From the NCBI GenBank assembly GCA_963971425.1, contig OZ020514.1:41887158-41951157 (forward strand): a DNA stretch of 64,000 nt. Reading direction: 5' to 3'. The position numbers were made by a program, and so were the translations under genes. The stretch is from Bryoerythrophyllum caledonicum (Eukaryota; Streptophyta; Bryopsida; Pottiales; Pottiaceae). The notes under the pieces are model-generated. The model saw only the letters and a program-made list of their open reading frames with translations, made no database searches and was not told the origin of the DNA. Shown piece after piece: positions 1-11,497 of the stretch (within the stretch, counting starts at the first letter, position 1; each line of letters begins with the position of its first letter).

Positions 1-2677
1 TACCTGCAAGTTTAAAGTGGAAGGATCAGATACCGCTTCTTGATGATCATCTCGTTGATTGTGGATTGCCGCCTATCTCAACCTCAAGCTTGAGTAAGAT
101 TCGGCGAGTGAGCTTCCCTGAGTACTATGCCAAGAAAGGTGGAGACAACTTTGCCTGTTGTTCTACGTGTGACAAATACCAGGATCAGAAGAAGCTTACT
201 TGTAGTTATCGTTTTGGTTGGATTGGAAATAAATCCAAAGCACCAAATCAGTATAGGTGGATTCGTTCGCGGGGAAAGACTGTTTATATGAATGCCACTA
301 TGTTATTGTCACGATTGATTACACACTTGCTTGCTAATTTCTCTTAACAATTATCAACACTCAATCACTCTCTCTTGCATCATTCTAAACCTAAATATTC
401 TCCAATCCTCTTTCCTTCATGATCTCATAATCATGTCAATTTCTCTTTTCTTCATTGTAATCACAGTACAGTGAACTCAATAATACATGATTATCTTCCG
501 TAATCACTTTCAATAACCAATTCTTTCACAGAGATTACAATCTCTTTACATCCATAATTCCATTCTCTAACTTTCTATCTTCACAATTCTCATACAATCC
601 TCATAAGCTTCACTTCCAATCTCGCAATCACACTTTCTTAACTCCAATTCCATTCATACTTCATCTTAATCACAATCCTACAAAAGAAAATAGAAAAATT
701 CAAAGAAAACAAAGAGGTAGCACCAAGCTTGCCCCGGCTTACGACTATCACAATCTGGCCTCAAATCCATCTTCCACAAAGTCTTTATCCAAAAACTGAA
801 CCTAACTTCCAGATTCCAAACGTCACATTTGCTTCTTAACCAACTTTTCACGTAACTTCCCAATCTTACTACTGAACTACAAAACTAACTCGCTAACTTC
901 CGAAACTAACCAATTCTAATCCGCATGTGAACACAAAAACTAATTACACATTCTACATTACTCAACCTGGAACACAAGAATCTCTGCTATAACAAAAGAA
1001 GATGTAGGCTCACATCAATTCTGCTTTCGCACATCGAGACTTGTACTACGTGAACCGATTTTGATCAAAGTCGTCGCCCCAGGAGGTTCTAACCATCATG
1101 CATGATAAGATGGATCACTCAAAGACCGCCTCCCCGGTTTTTTCACATAAAACAAAACACTTAGATGGGCTTATGAAGTTGCCTCTTGCAGTCACAGGCA
1201 TGCTTGCCCATGGACATGTGGACCAGCGTTACGTCCATTACGGCCTTGATTTATACTCCCATGATGCTTATTACACGGTCAGGTCGTTCGCAAAACTATT
1301 GCGTGACCTGGAGGCGCCTCCGAAGTCATCGTCCCGGCAACTCTTTCCAGAATCTTGCTCTCATCCATTGTATGCGGCGGTGTTACGGGGTGCAGAGATG
1401 TGTTTGGATCCATTACGGCAGATTCCAGATATCCTAGTTCCTGGAAAGCCTTTGCCACCAATATTGAACGTGCAAATGGACAATGTTGTTGGTGATAACA
1501 AAAATCGATTTGTTTTCTGTTTTTGGTCTCTCCTTGTTGCAAAGCGCATCTTCCGCGAGGTTTATGTCAATTTTATGCTAGTTGGTCATACACATGATGA
1601 TATAGATGCATAATTTGGACATCGGAGTATGGCATTGAGGAAGGAGAGTTTTCCAACCATTCCTTTGCTCTCTCAGAGAAATGAGAGTGTTTCCACAATC
1701 TCGCATCTCATCCAAGAGGTTCTTGACTTTAAGAAGTTCATTGGGGATATGATTGCGGACGGTGATGAAGCTTTGCACGGTCATACAAAGGCTCATCAGT
1801 TCAAGTTCTATGTGGACTCAAGTGGTTGTCCGGTAATGAAGTATAAAATTCTTTGTCATGATGAGGATTGGCTTCCTAAGGGAGGAGAAGGTAGTGGCAT
1901 CAAATTGTGGAAGGAGGATTCTCAAGGAAGATCTTTATGGCCTCGCGGAGAACCTGATGCATTGAAGCCTTCTACAATGCGGCATCTTTATGAGGTGGTG
2001 AAGGGACTTTCAGGATTCATTGATCACTAGGAGCAATCATCGCGGGAGTCTGTTGAAGCCCGTTCGCGTTTTGAGCCGCTATCGTATTATTGGCGCGATG
2101 TTAGAGATGCTTTGATAATTCCAATGGATATGCCAATATTATTGGAAGACGGCTTTTGGCCATCGACGCGAATTGCCCATGCCATTGAAGATGAGTTTTC
2201 AGCGGAGGGTGAGGTTTGCGAGGAGTACCGTGAAGATGAGCATTTTGTTGGCCAGAGATGCGATAGCCCACCTCCTTCTTTTAGAGTTGGTCGTGATTTT
2301 TTTTCTAGTTATTTTGTTGCATTGCGGCCTTGTGATGGAGACGAGCGTCCATTTTGGATTGCTCAAGCAATTTCAGATCCTAATTCTAACCCGGATATGC
2401 CAAACACCATGCATATCCATTCTACCGCCCTATATCGCGCGATCGGGATGTTCTGAAGTTCTATAAAGATTGGGATACAGATTGCAACCTTCGCTGGACA
2501 ATTGAAAAGGGGATAGCCATAACGTGGGAGAGTACCAATTCAATCTTGACTGCCTGGAAACCTAGGTCTTCAAAGAGGGATGGAGGTCATGTGCAAGATT
2601 CAACCACAAAAATTCCGAAGGGACAAGTAGCGATTATCAAGGCCTCCTTGGAAGCACTTGCCAGGTCCGAATCATAA
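1..2677 (+). pseudogene. DUF7869-domain transposase-like protein, copy 1, broken
   Basis: Reading past the LTR insertion, the frame runs from before base 1 to a stop at 2675-2677 (end ARSES). The core at about 1450-1640 carries LNVQMDN, NKNRFVF and VGHTHDDIDA, the conserved signature of DUF7869 proteins, which are common in plants, algae, oomycetes and some animals and are suspected transposases. The aspartates and HTHDDID block could form an RNase H-like acidic site; this is inference. An upstream CSTCDKY stretch may bind metal. The frame is interrupted by stops at 1611 and 2028 and a frameshift near 2430, but is otherwise readable, so the copy is fairly young. Compared with copy 2 it has a single version of the segment that copy 2 repeats three times. 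Confidence 0.75.
201..957. mobile_element. Solo LTR, 757 bp, inserted in DUF7869 copy 1
   Basis: The insertion starts TGTAG and ends CTACA, the TG...CA inverted ends of an LTR, and is flanked by a 5-bp duplication TTACT (196-200 and 958-962). The uninterrupted copy 2 reads straight through the same point (ACT then CAACCT), which fixes both borders. No internal retroelement coding lies between the ends, so this is a solo LTR left by recombination between two LTRs. As an LTR it looks whole. It is younger than the element it interrupts. The family (Copia or Gypsy) cannot be told from the LTR alone. Orientation is not assigned. The interior is AT-rich with runs of TC-rich sequence. Confidence 0.88.
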
Positions 2678-3300
2678 TAGACTTGGATAAATGGAATTTC
2701 CTTTTCCTAGATTTTGGATTTTGATGCGTAATACTTCATGTAGTGGAACTAAAGTGTGTGGAATTGCCTTTTTGAGTTCATTGCACCTCTAAGTGATGGG
2801 GACACTTTAGTTTGAAGAGACCTAGTGTGTGTGCAATTTTTTTTCCACTTCTGAGCACCATCATTTAAAACTCGTTATATATATTTTTAGCCAATGTGTA
2901 TTCCACAAAGAGAATTGAAATTCTTTTAAATCAATAAAGGCTCATCAAAATGTGTTTAGCTAATTCTCTTACAAGTGGATATTTGTCCATCATTTATTTC
3001 ACTTTTAGCTAAATTGGAGCATGGAGTTAATCCGGGTTAGTAGGATCGAGTGTGAATATTTAGCTATTCATATTCAATGAACACATGTAGTATAAAAGAA
3101 GTGTCGAGTAATGTGTTCTTCTTTCAATATTATAGTTACATTTGTAATGTGATGTTATCCGTAGTACTTATTTTTCTAGGGGTTTTTGTAGTGAACATTA
3201 TCTCCCAATTTAATGGAAACTCATATCCCTCCATATTGTAGAATTTAGATGTGCACTTTAGCTCTTATGATCTACATGTGTTAATTTGGGAGTCGCTAAA

Positions 3301-3326
3301 TCTCCCAATATAACGAATATGGTGTT
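3301..3326 (+). repeat. 3' terminal repeat of DUF7869 copy 1
   Basis: TCTCCCAATATAACGAATAT followed by GGTGTT. It differs at one position from the right terminal repeat of the MITE (48,211-48,236) and matches the end of DUF7869 copy 2 (49,934-49,959) at about 22 of 26 positions. A related subterminal TCTCCCAATTTAATGG lies near 3200, and copy 2 has the counterpart near 49,815. Confidence 0.75.
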
Positions 3327-3353
3327 ATTGTCAGATTTTGGTTTTCATGTTTG

Positions 3354-3670
3354 GTTTACAAGGTGCGTAGTAAGTTATGAAGGAAAACAAAGATTCAAGT
3401 GTTCGTGTTAGGTTTACAAGGTGCGTAGTATGTTATGAATGATTGTTAGATTGAGGTTTTCATGTTAGGTTTATAAGGTGCGTAGTATGTGCTGAATGTT
3501 TTCAACTTAAGGTTTCAGGTAAAGTTTGTTGGATCTGTACAATCTTTTGAATGATTTTCTAGTAAGGCTTTCCAAGTTCTGGTTTACAAGCTCTGTTGAA
3601 TGATGTGAATGGTATTCTAGCTTTGGTACTTATACTCAGGTTTACAAGGTTTATAGTATGTGATGAATGT
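3354..3670 (+). repeat. Diverged tandem repeat, about 57-60 bp unit
   Basis: The phrase GGTTTACAAGGTGCGTAGTA recurs at about 3354, 3412 and 3468, and in decayed form near 3582 and 3641, each followed by a variant of TGTTATGAATG. The unit is about 57-60 bp. It begins just after the DUF7869 copy 1 terminus. I see no coding here. Confidence 0.7.
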
Positions 3671-3851
3671 CAAAACACTCATCGAATTTTTCTGAATCGT
3701 ATATTAATCCCTTGTAATATGATATGCAATTTAGGGTTATTGTATATGGTATGCAAAATTTTCACGATAGATAGAATGTAGATCTATAGTACAATATTGA
3801 CACATGAAGGTAATAGAAGTTGTACATTGGTTCTGAAGTGCACCTGAAGAT

Positions 3852-4275
3852 CATACAATCCTCATGGGGATCGTAAGATCCTACCATTGTCATGAGGATG
3901 GTAGGATCTTACAATCCCCATGAGGATTGTAAGATCATACGATCCCTCAAGGGGGTTGTTAGATCCTACGATCCCATTCTGGATCGTAAGATCTTACGAT
4001 CCCATTCAGGATCGTTAGATTTTACGATCCCGTTTAGAATCGTAAGATCTTACGGACCCCTTGAGGGATCATATGATCTTTTGCAATCCCTCAAGTCTGC
4101 TTGAACCAAAGGTCCCCTCGATGATAGTAAGATCCTACGATCCCTTTCACAGTGTACTCTAGTTATCACAACTTCTTCTGTATCCATTGTAGAATCCCAC
4201 CGTAAGATCTTACGATCCCCCTAAGGTTTGTATGAACTAACCATACCTTTTTGGATGGTAGGATCTTACGATCCT
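3852..4275. repeat. Cluster of GGATCGTAAGATCTTACGATCC-type palindromes
   Basis: About ten copies and half-copies of a near-perfect palindrome built on GGATCGTA(A/G)GATC and its complement lie within 420 bp, e.g. near 3868-3886, 3940-3960, 3981-4003 and 4005-4030. Spacing is irregular (about 20-40 bp) and the intervening text varies, so this is not a simple satellite. The same motif recurs across E1 and I did not see it elsewhere in the window. It lies upstream of gene A, where a regulatory or protein-binding role would make sense. Confidence 0.8.
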
Positions 4276-4529
4276 CGGTTTGATGATTGCCCGTGATTTG
4301 GAAGGAAACCGTTGACACTTGAGTTTCTTTTATGAGTACTAAATATATGCATTGGTATGGTCAGGGAAAACATCATCGAACTTGAAGACGTTCCAGGGTG
4401 TATGGCTTAGTCATTGACAAAGTAGGTTTGGTCCCTGCACTAAACGAATCGGTCAAGGATCGGGGAATCATTATATCGAATTTTAATCTCGACGCTTGAA
4501 GGATTGTCCAAGGCTAGAAGGAGCTGTAG

Positions 4530-7500
4530 GCGAATCGAGATTTGTACAGTAGAGACGGACAAAAATCAGCTCCGCCTGCACCTTCTAAGAAGAAGCGGTT
4601 GTCTTCACTTCTTGCGGTGGAGGGGCCGCCAAAGAAGAAGTCACAGAGGAAGAAGTTCGACCCCAAGGTGGACGAACTAACACTAGCCAAGGCAGTGGGG
4701 ATGACAAGCAAGACCGTGGCAAGGAAAACCACAAAAGAGCTGTAGCTTGTGAGGACTCTGTACGAAAGAGAGTTCTTGAAACTCCATATTTTTGGTAAAA
4801 AGCCAATGAAGGTGTCCCCGCAGGACCCCGCTGATCTGGTAGTCGACATTGACTGCCTTCACCGAGCTCCTGCCAATACTGTCGTTTATCGACCATTGGA
4901 TAAGAAGCGAGTTTTACAGCTCATTGACCAGAAGCGCACGATGCCATTTCAGGCATCACTGCAACATCTGTAGGTGATGCCAGTGAAGGGTAATTATCCA
5001 GTCCGGAAAGAAGATTTCAAAGACATGCCGCACGATGCATACGAGTTTTTCAAGGAGCAACCAACATTGAAGGACATCGGCCCAAACACACACTATGTGG
5101 TTATAGGCGAGCAACATTGCGTGGCTGCGCACAGAGTCCTCATTGGGGAGGGTAGTCTCTCGGAAGAAGATGAGAGAGATGCCAAGAGCTTCATCGTAAC
5201 AATCGTCTGGCATGATCCCAAGGACTGGAACTTGATGTTATACTACTCAAGGGTCCTCAACCAAGATCCTGTTGGCGTTAGATCAGAGGGCAACTTTCTA
5301 ACCCTGCTGGGTCTTGCGCGTAAGAGCTGGGTATCAGCCGGTAGTCCACCTCCATCCAAGAATGGATTGGCACACTTCAATGAGTTCAAGGTGAGTCACT
5401 GAAACATTATCCATCACGTTAATGTTTGAGTTACCGATTCATATACAAGGTATGGACGGAAAGTAGGATCTTACGATCCCAACTTAAATAACCACATGGT
5501 TGTCAGGATCGTAGGATCCTACTATCTCCAAATTTCTTTGTTTAACTTCTGACTCCCCATTTCCTTGTAGGCCTGGTCTGATAAACTTCCGGCATTGTTT
5601 TCCAACTTGGATTCAAAGATCGTTGAAGACAGCAACACAGGAACTCCAAAATATCCACTGCTATTTGTTTTGGAGCCTATTTTCCAGATTTGGTTACAGA
5701 TCGAGGAGAGCTCGGTACTTGGACTTCTTCCCAATGCATTCGGGGTAACTTCGAGCTTTATCTCAGGTATTGACGAGGACTCTGCAAATGACGTCGAGGA
5801 CAACAAGGATAGGTCGAGGAAGGAGCGTTTGAAGCAGAAGCAATACCTGGCGAGGGCTCTAAAGGAGAACGACTTGATGCCACTTTATTTCATGTGGGAT
5901 AGTGACATCGAGAAGATGGCCAAGTTGGAGATGGCGAAGAAAGTCTTGGTAAAGTCGACAAAGTCGGCGAAGAAGGCACCCATCCTTCAAGGCCTCAAGA
6001 ACGCGTGTCAGACTGAGAAGAAGCATAGACTCATCAAGAATGAGTTCATGCACTACTTCTTTAAGAAGCCCCTGAGGTGTAAGACATTGAAGGAAGCCTC
6101 GTATTCTGAGGATGATTATCTTAAGGCTGGAGTTGAGTACAAGGTCACCGAAGCCACCATCAAAACGTAGTTTGAGAAGGCTATTAAGGACCCTACTCGA
6201 GAGCGCTTCTTCTTGAAGCGAGGATATGCCTTAGCCCTCTCAAACAAGGAGGATGACTTTCCAACTATTCTGAAGATGCTCTTTGATCACTAGAAGGCCA
6301 TCAAGTAGAATCGAGTTGACAGCGCTCCAACCTCATCCGGATCGTTGCTTTCAGCAAAATATAAATCCACTTGGATGAACAAGAAATCTGGAGACCTGGC
6401 AAAGATTCTACAGTTGGGCAATGACCAGATGCTGCAATGGACAAAGAAGGACGCAATGGTGGTTATGGTGTACTGCTTTGTCAATCGCAAAGAGAAAGGA
6501 AAACCTGATTTTTCAATCATGGAACAAGTTTTGCGAACTTTGCAGGCCATGGAGCAAAAGGATGATAACCAGTTCAGGAGGGTCCATGTGTATTTATCAC
6601 AGATTGGGCTGGAATGGTGGAGGTTGCCAATGTTGTATCTGAGAGGGGCACGGTCGCTACACAAACGCTACCCTGGTTTCACACCCCCACTTTATATATT
6701 ACCTAGGGGACAAAGGGCTTTGTGAGTCCTTCATCTCCTGAACCGACGTTGCCCTTGTACTTCAACTTTGTGTAAGGGAACGACTTGAGTTCGGCTAAAG
6801 TAGTGTGCTTTTGATCAGCTTTTGGGAATGAGATGCCGTTCTAGACAGTGATATCTGCAGTAGATTTTGAGGATGCTTCCAAACAATGGGCTCAACATTC
6901 TTATGCTAATTTCAATATCCACACGGTTAGCAAGTTGCTTGGCACATTGGGGGCTCCAAACAATGTTATTGTCAACATCGGTGGGGGTCCTTTGATTACC
7001 TGGATTGGCATGGTAAGATGACCGTAGGATCCTACCATCTCTTTACCTCATCCCTCAGTTCATTCAAGTCCTCTCTTCAACACTATCTTTACATCATATG
7101 AATTTGTTTTCTGTCAACTAATATAGCCTACTATTCTGTGTTGCAGACTTAAAGAGCACAAGTCATCGAAGTCGTCTTCTCTAGGGATGAAGTGACAAGA
7201 GCCGATGAGACAGCGAACGATATATGAGCGACTCGGACGCTGGCAATAGCGGTACCTGCCATGGCGGACTTAACTATGAGCGTGAGGAAGAAAAAGAAGA
7301 TCGCAAGAGGCAAGAAGAAGGTCATACCCTTATCCAGCTCCAAGAGTAACACCTCCAGCGACTCGGAAAAGGCCCCCTCCGAGAAGGGCACTGAAGTGGA
7401 GGAGGAGGAGATCGAAGAGCCGGATCAACCTTTGGACGACAGGCGCAAAGGCAAGTCCAAGACTCATCGAAGATTGCCGTTGGATAACCAAGAGCAGATC

Positions 7501-7557
7501 AACTTGACTCCTCTCTCTTCTACACAACCTTGTGCCCATGAGGCGACCATTGTATGA
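4530..7557 (+). pseudogene. E1 gene A: ParB/sulfiredoxin-like domain protein, broken
   Basis: It begins with a lysine-rich leader (KKKRLSS, PPKKKSQRKK), possibly a nuclear signal. Next comes VVYRPLDKKRVLQLID, then at about 5104-5140 VVIGEQHCVAAHRVL. This resembles the G-E-x-x-R-x-A box of ParB/Srx-fold proteins, which in ParB binds CTP. Later exons give an unrecognised region (5573-7014) and a charged linker (7148-7557) with KKKKKIARGKKK and acidic runs. Introns fit GT-AG: about 5391-5572 and 7015-7147, the second ending in TTGCAG. In-frame stops at 4743, 4971, 6168, 6291 and 6306 are all TAG. E2 gene A aligns across both the ParB-like box and the charged linker. No ATG opens the first frame, so the start is uncertain. 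Confidence 0.55.
5459..5525. repeat. E1 palindromes inside a gene A intron
   Basis: AGGATCTTACGATCC and AGGATCGTAGGATCCTACTAT lie within the probable first intron. Another copy (CCGTAGGATCCTACCATC) sits at about 7022-7039 at the start of a later intron, just after its GT donor. One more (GATTGTAAGATCGTACTATC) sits near 7873. Confidence 0.75.
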
Positions 7558-8049
7558 TACACACGCTAAATTTTATCTCTGTCAACGGACAAACTGTTTC
7601 TCGGACTATTGTATACAACAAGAACCATGTGAACTGATCAGCAATGTACTGTGGTTAATTTTTTGTTTGCATATTCGTTGTATTCATCATCATATCCCAA
7701 CTCCATGCAAGGAACTACGGAAGTTCATCATCGGCATCTGCGTACTTCATCTTCGGAGCCGCCGGTATGAATAACATTGCTCTACCTGTAGTTTATACAA
7801 CTTGGAATATATGTATCGATGGATCCATTTTACGCAATATAGTCATCAGTTACAACTCGATGAGTGCTTTAGGATTGTAAGATCGTACTATCCCTGCTCG
7901 TCTTTCCTTGTAGAGATTTATTCTTACCTCGTTCTGATTGTTGTTGTTATGCATAGATGCTTCGGTGTACAAAGCACTTTGTCCTTCACCCCCTTTCATC
8001 CATCTTGATCTTCAATTTTTCATTAGTAGTTCCCGACTAGGACAACAAC

Positions 8050-9956
8050 TTGACTGACCTTATTTCATGGCCGCAGCATCTCCAAATTGCTCATGACGAT
8101 CATTTGCCGTCTACTTCAACAGCGGCGGAGCATGTCTACGCTCACGGCGATTCACCTATGCATGATATCGACCATGTCAATGCCAGCACAATTTATGAAG
8201 AGGAAGATAGTAGCCTTCAGGCTCTAGTTAACAACTTGCCCAATGAGTGCCATGAGGACCTGAGTTGTCGAGAAGGTGAACTTCTGGAGGTGAGTTCTAT
8301 TCCAGATCAGGAGAGGACAAGAAGAGAAGAAGAGGCGTCGTTGCTCGCGGAGGAAGAGTTACTTGCTCCTCGAACTAAAATGACCGTTAGGAATGAACCA
8401 CCTTTAAAGCCGAGAAGATCGGACGTGCTCATCCCCCGTCGTTTGGACCTACACCGATGGAGTTCGAACCATCTTCTCATCCTTCCTCCAGCCAAGACAT
8501 GGAGACTACAACGGATCCTGAGCAACACTTTGCCACGAATACACTTGCTAGGTTACAGGACATTGATTCGAGTGTTTCACCCCCAGTAAGTAAAGCGTCG
8601 TTCGATAGGGAGCTTACCATAGGCATATTCAAGGAGGCTAGTCAATCGCTACAGGCCTTCAGCCCTCCTAGGAATGTTTTGAATGCACCTATTGTTGAGG
8701 ACTACTTGGATGACCCTTTGAATTTCACTCAAGAAATTCAGCCAACAACCTTTAGGATCGTCCAAGACCTGATGTTGAGGTTGATGCTACTTAAAAGGGT
8801 CCTCCATCCGCACAACATACTGATGCAGGACCCTTTGCCGAAGGTATGTGGCTATTAAATTCTACCATCTTGTTGTAATTTGTGTATCTTTTATGTCCTA
8901 TGTTCACACTATTATCCTTAGGGGATATCAGGATCGGCGATCCTAACGGCCATGGTAGGATCTTACAATCCCTTTAGAGAGGGTAGGATCTTACATTCCC
9001 ATTGGGATGGTAGGATCCTAGTACCCTCGAGCATTGTTGTCTCGAATGCTGGTAATGTATAAGCAATTTGAATGGCTTATGGGTCGTGTATTCTTCACTA
9101 ATGACCTTTTTTTTTGGGCAGGGGAGATGTCGGGGACTGCTCAACGTCGTGAAAAGGTTGCACATAAGGGCTCTGGTTCCTCTAGAGAAGGTATGATTCT
9201 AGACAATTCTACTGCTTATTATTAGTTTTCTGTATTGGAGACTTATTCTTGCAACGTTGGTTTTCTGCAGGAAAACTCAGTGCACCCGCCATTAAATGAG
9301 CCCCTAGATCAGCAAAGGTAAGGCAACCTCGGTACACTGTTGTGCTAGACTTGAATGGATTTCTGATTCACAGATCGTACGATAAGGGGCAAAAAATTGT
9401 CGCTAGACCTGAGTGTGCAAATTTTCTGAAGGTGCTGACAAATAAGGCTACTCTCGTGGTATGGAGTTGCGCCATGAGGAAAAATGTCAATAGCATGTTA
9501 CAGGTGGCTTTGGGTAGTTCTACTGTAAAGCTAGATGACCTAACAGTTATGTCACAATCTGATATTACGGAGTCGAGCTTTCCGAGATCGGGGAACAACG
9601 TTGAGAAGAAGTACATGCTTAAGGACCTCAAAAACATTAGGAAATATGTTGACCACGTAGACCTCAGTCTGACATTGCTCATTGACGACAACCCAGAGAA
9701 GAACATCCTCAACAATGAGTTCAGTGCGATTCATCCTCAAACGTGGACAGGTGACCTGAAAGACAAGTTCCTCATGAACACTATGCTTCCATGGCTCGAG
9801 AATATGTTTTTCTCAAATCTCTATGTGGCCGAATATGTCCATAACCATCCCCTTCCCAGATGTCCGGTTCTCGGAGAATTTAGGTCCACTACGTTGGCTC
9901 AGAACATTGTAATTGGGTGTTCTCGAAAATGGAATTCCAAAGTCGGGGCATTTCAA
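8050..9956 (+). pseudogene. E1 gene B: FCP1/NIF-like HAD phosphatase domain protein
   Basis: The first exon (8050-8850) is acidic and serine-rich and ends at a GTATGT donor. Short exons follow near 9120-9200 and 9271-9320. At 9321-9956 is an FCP1 homology (NIF) domain: VVLDLNGFLIHR holds motif I (nucleophile Asp codon 9348-9350), WSCAMRKNV a middle motif, and LLIDDNPEKN (9681-9710) motif III. Plant members of this family often have DLNG rather than the DLDET of true FCP1/SCP, so phosphatase activity is uncertain because the second Asp is Asn. This domain is open over about 205 codons and may be intact. E2 gene B (19.0-20.0 kb) and E2' (21.4-21.7 kb) carry the same domain. The palindrome block 8924-9023 lies in an intron. 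Confidence 0.65.
8924..9023. repeat. E1 palindromes inside a gene B intron
   Basis: Four half- or full copies (ATGGTAGGATCTTACAATCC, GGTAGGATCTTACATTCC, ATGGTAGGATCCTAGTACCC and a decayed one) lie between the exon ending at about 8846 and the exon starting near 9120. Confidence 0.75.
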
Positions 9957-10117
9957 TGACTACTCACTCGTATCAGTGATGTGTATATTTTGTATATTTT
10001 GTTTCAATATAAACTTGTAGGATGTACCTCTACTTTATCAGACACTCTTTAGTAGTGAGGCCATCATCTTATTTTGAATATTATAAATTGCAATATCTCC
10101 CATGTATTATCCTTAGG

Positions 10118-10220
10118 GTGGTAGGATCCTACGACCCTCATGGATAGAGTAGTTAAGGATCTTGTATGGATGATTTGTTTGTAGTATGGATGGCAGTGTG
10201 ATCGGATCCTACGATCCATG
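10118..10220. repeat. E1 palindromes between the two HAD domains
   Basis: GGTAGGATCCTACGACCC near 10,120 and GATCGGATCCTACGATCC near 10,200 flank a 60-bp spacer between the exon ending at 9956 and the second HAD-like exon. Confidence 0.7.
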
Positions 10221-10273
10221 ATGTTGTTTATAACTTCTATCTTTCTCTATGATCATAGCGACGCGACAACTCG

Positions 10274-10777
10274 ACAAAAGTTATCGTGTTGTCTGTCAAC
10301 GGATTGCTTTGTTTCGAGCATTACGATAACTGCTCCCCACAACGCTTCAATCGGAACAACATCATTGTTCGGCCTGGTCTCCTAGAGTTCTTCAGTATAC
10401 TTCTGAGGTCCTTCCAAGTTGGAATATGGTCATCAATGGTGCCCGCGCGCCTAAAGAAGGTCCTTGAAGTCCTCCTCCCCGAAGACATAAGGTCAAGACT
10501 TCTTTTTTGTTATGGACAAAACAAGTGTTCAAGGCCACAATTGTATCCTTTCTGTGACAAGGTTCTTCAGAGACTCGCAACAGACCGGAAGACGAAGCAG
10601 TTCTGTCTTCCTGACAAAATGTTGATAGTTAATGACCATCCAATGCGTCATGTCTTCAACGGAGACCGCGCTTGCTACTTTCCAAAGTCATGGCATGGTG
10701 AAATGACCTTACCCAACACATCCAATGTTATACCTAATATTGGCACAACATTGCTTCCGTTCATCCTTCCGCTGTAA
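10274..10777 (+). pseudogene. Second FCP1/NIF-like HAD domain of E1, nucleophile lost
   Basis: A second FCP1-type domain, open over about 165 codons: VIVLSVNGLLCF at motif I, RPGLLEFF and GIWSSMVPARL in the middle, IVNDHP in the place of motif III, and PKSWHGE near the end. Motif I reads SVNG (Ser codon 10,292-10,294) where the first domain has DLNG, so the catalytic Asp is missing and any surviving product would be a pseudo-phosphatase. It may be a later exon of gene B, giving a two-domain protein, or a separate tandem copy. Its stop is followed by readable but interrupted text to about 10,880. Confidence 0.6.
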
Positions 10778-10861
10778 TCTTACGCCTGGATGAAGGAGTA
10801 TCTGCGGGGGCACCCGATGGATGTAAAGTTAAATCGTAGATTGCTTGAACCATGGCACTTT

Positions 10862-11287
10862 GAGCGAGTGTTACGAAGTATGTAGTCGGTTCCCTACATT
10901 GAGTTCTGTTGGCGTTGGCTTTCATCCAGTTTATTCTATGAATATATTTTTTTGATTTTCATTACCCCCATTTTCCACGCCTATTTGGTTGCTTATTTTT
11001 GTGACTTGTACTACATTGATTGCCCTACATGTATTGTTAAACCAAAGAATCTTCCTATGTACGCTATGTATCTTGAGCGAGTATTACAAAGTATATAGCC
11101 GCTTCTCTACATTCAGTTCTTCAGCGACTTACTTTTATTCAGTGTACTCTATGAGTGAAGTTGTCAGTGGTTCTTACCTCCATTCTCCGCGCCTAATTGA
11201 ATGCTTCTTTGTTTGATGTGTACTACATTGATTGCCCTACATGTGTCGTTAGATCGTAGGATCCCACTATGTAAGCTATGTATCTTG
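10862..11287 (+). repeat. Tandem duplication, about 212-bp unit, two copies
   Basis: GAGCGAGTGTTACGAAGTAT at 10,862 recurs as GAGCGAGTATTACAAAGTAT at 11,075. TGTACTACATTGATTGCCCT recurs about 211 bases apart (11,008 and 11,219). The second copy carries an E1-type AGATCGTAGGATCC motif near 11,251. Confidence 0.75.
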
Positions 11288-11497
11288 GATCGCCAGATCC
11301 CACTACATTGTTTGATGCCTTTTTATACTTCATCCCTAAGTGAATGTTGCAGTTACCCCTAATCTATAGGCTCAATCCTATATTTATTGAAATATTCCTG
11401 ATGCCAATGGTAATATCGTATGATCTCATGATCTTGCTTCCTATATCAAGAACTGATCCAAAGTCCGGAATTCATCTTAAAGTCCACATTTACTTAA

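Larger units (their letters stand above)
1..3326 (+). mobile_element. DUF7869-type DNA element, copy 1 (5' end outside window)
   Basis: This is the 3' part of an element whose second copy lies at about 46.08-49.96 kb. The copies align through the coding region and again over the last 140 bases, ending in a shared terminal sequence (3301-3326 here). That terminus matches the right terminal repeat of the MITE at 48,074-48,236 at 25 of 26 positions, so I take 3326 as the element's 3' end. The 5' terminus is off the window, so no target duplication can be read. The body is split by a solo LTR at 201-957. Membership in any named DNA transposon superfamily is not established; the 4-bp target duplication of the MITE is the best clue. 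Confidence 0.7.
3852..11430 (+). mobile_element. Element E1: ParB-like gene plus FCP1/HAD-like gene, with dispersed GGATCGTAGGATCC palindromes
   Basis: A unit of two plus-strand genes. Gene A encodes a ParB/sulfiredoxin-like domain and gene B carries FCP1-like phosphatase domains. Its introns and intergenic parts hold many copies of a palindrome of the type GGATCGTAGGATCCTACGAT. A diverged relative, E2, has the same gene order at 15.9-20.6 kb, so the set is inherited as a block. Borders are estimated from the outermost palindromes; I could not find terminal inverted repeats or target duplications. No known transposase is visible, so movement may depend on gene A or on another element. Alternatives are a large DNA transposon of an undescribed type or a repeatedly duplicated host gene pair. 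Confidence 0.55.

Noticed and set aside
3852-4275. CRISPR array
   Set aside because: Repeats are palindromic but spacing is irregular, repeats are diverged and on both strands, no cas-like genes exist, and the context is eukaryotic.
4743-6308. Reassigned genetic code (UAG read as an amino acid)
   Set aside because: Many in-frame TAGs first suggested it. However, aligned positions vary (Trp in some cases, other residues in others), frameshifts and TAA/TGA stops also occur, and context points to C-to-T decay.
3852-11430. E1 as a Polinton or virus-derived element
   Set aside because: No polymerase B, integrase, capsid or packaging-type gene is recognisable; nothing positive supports it.
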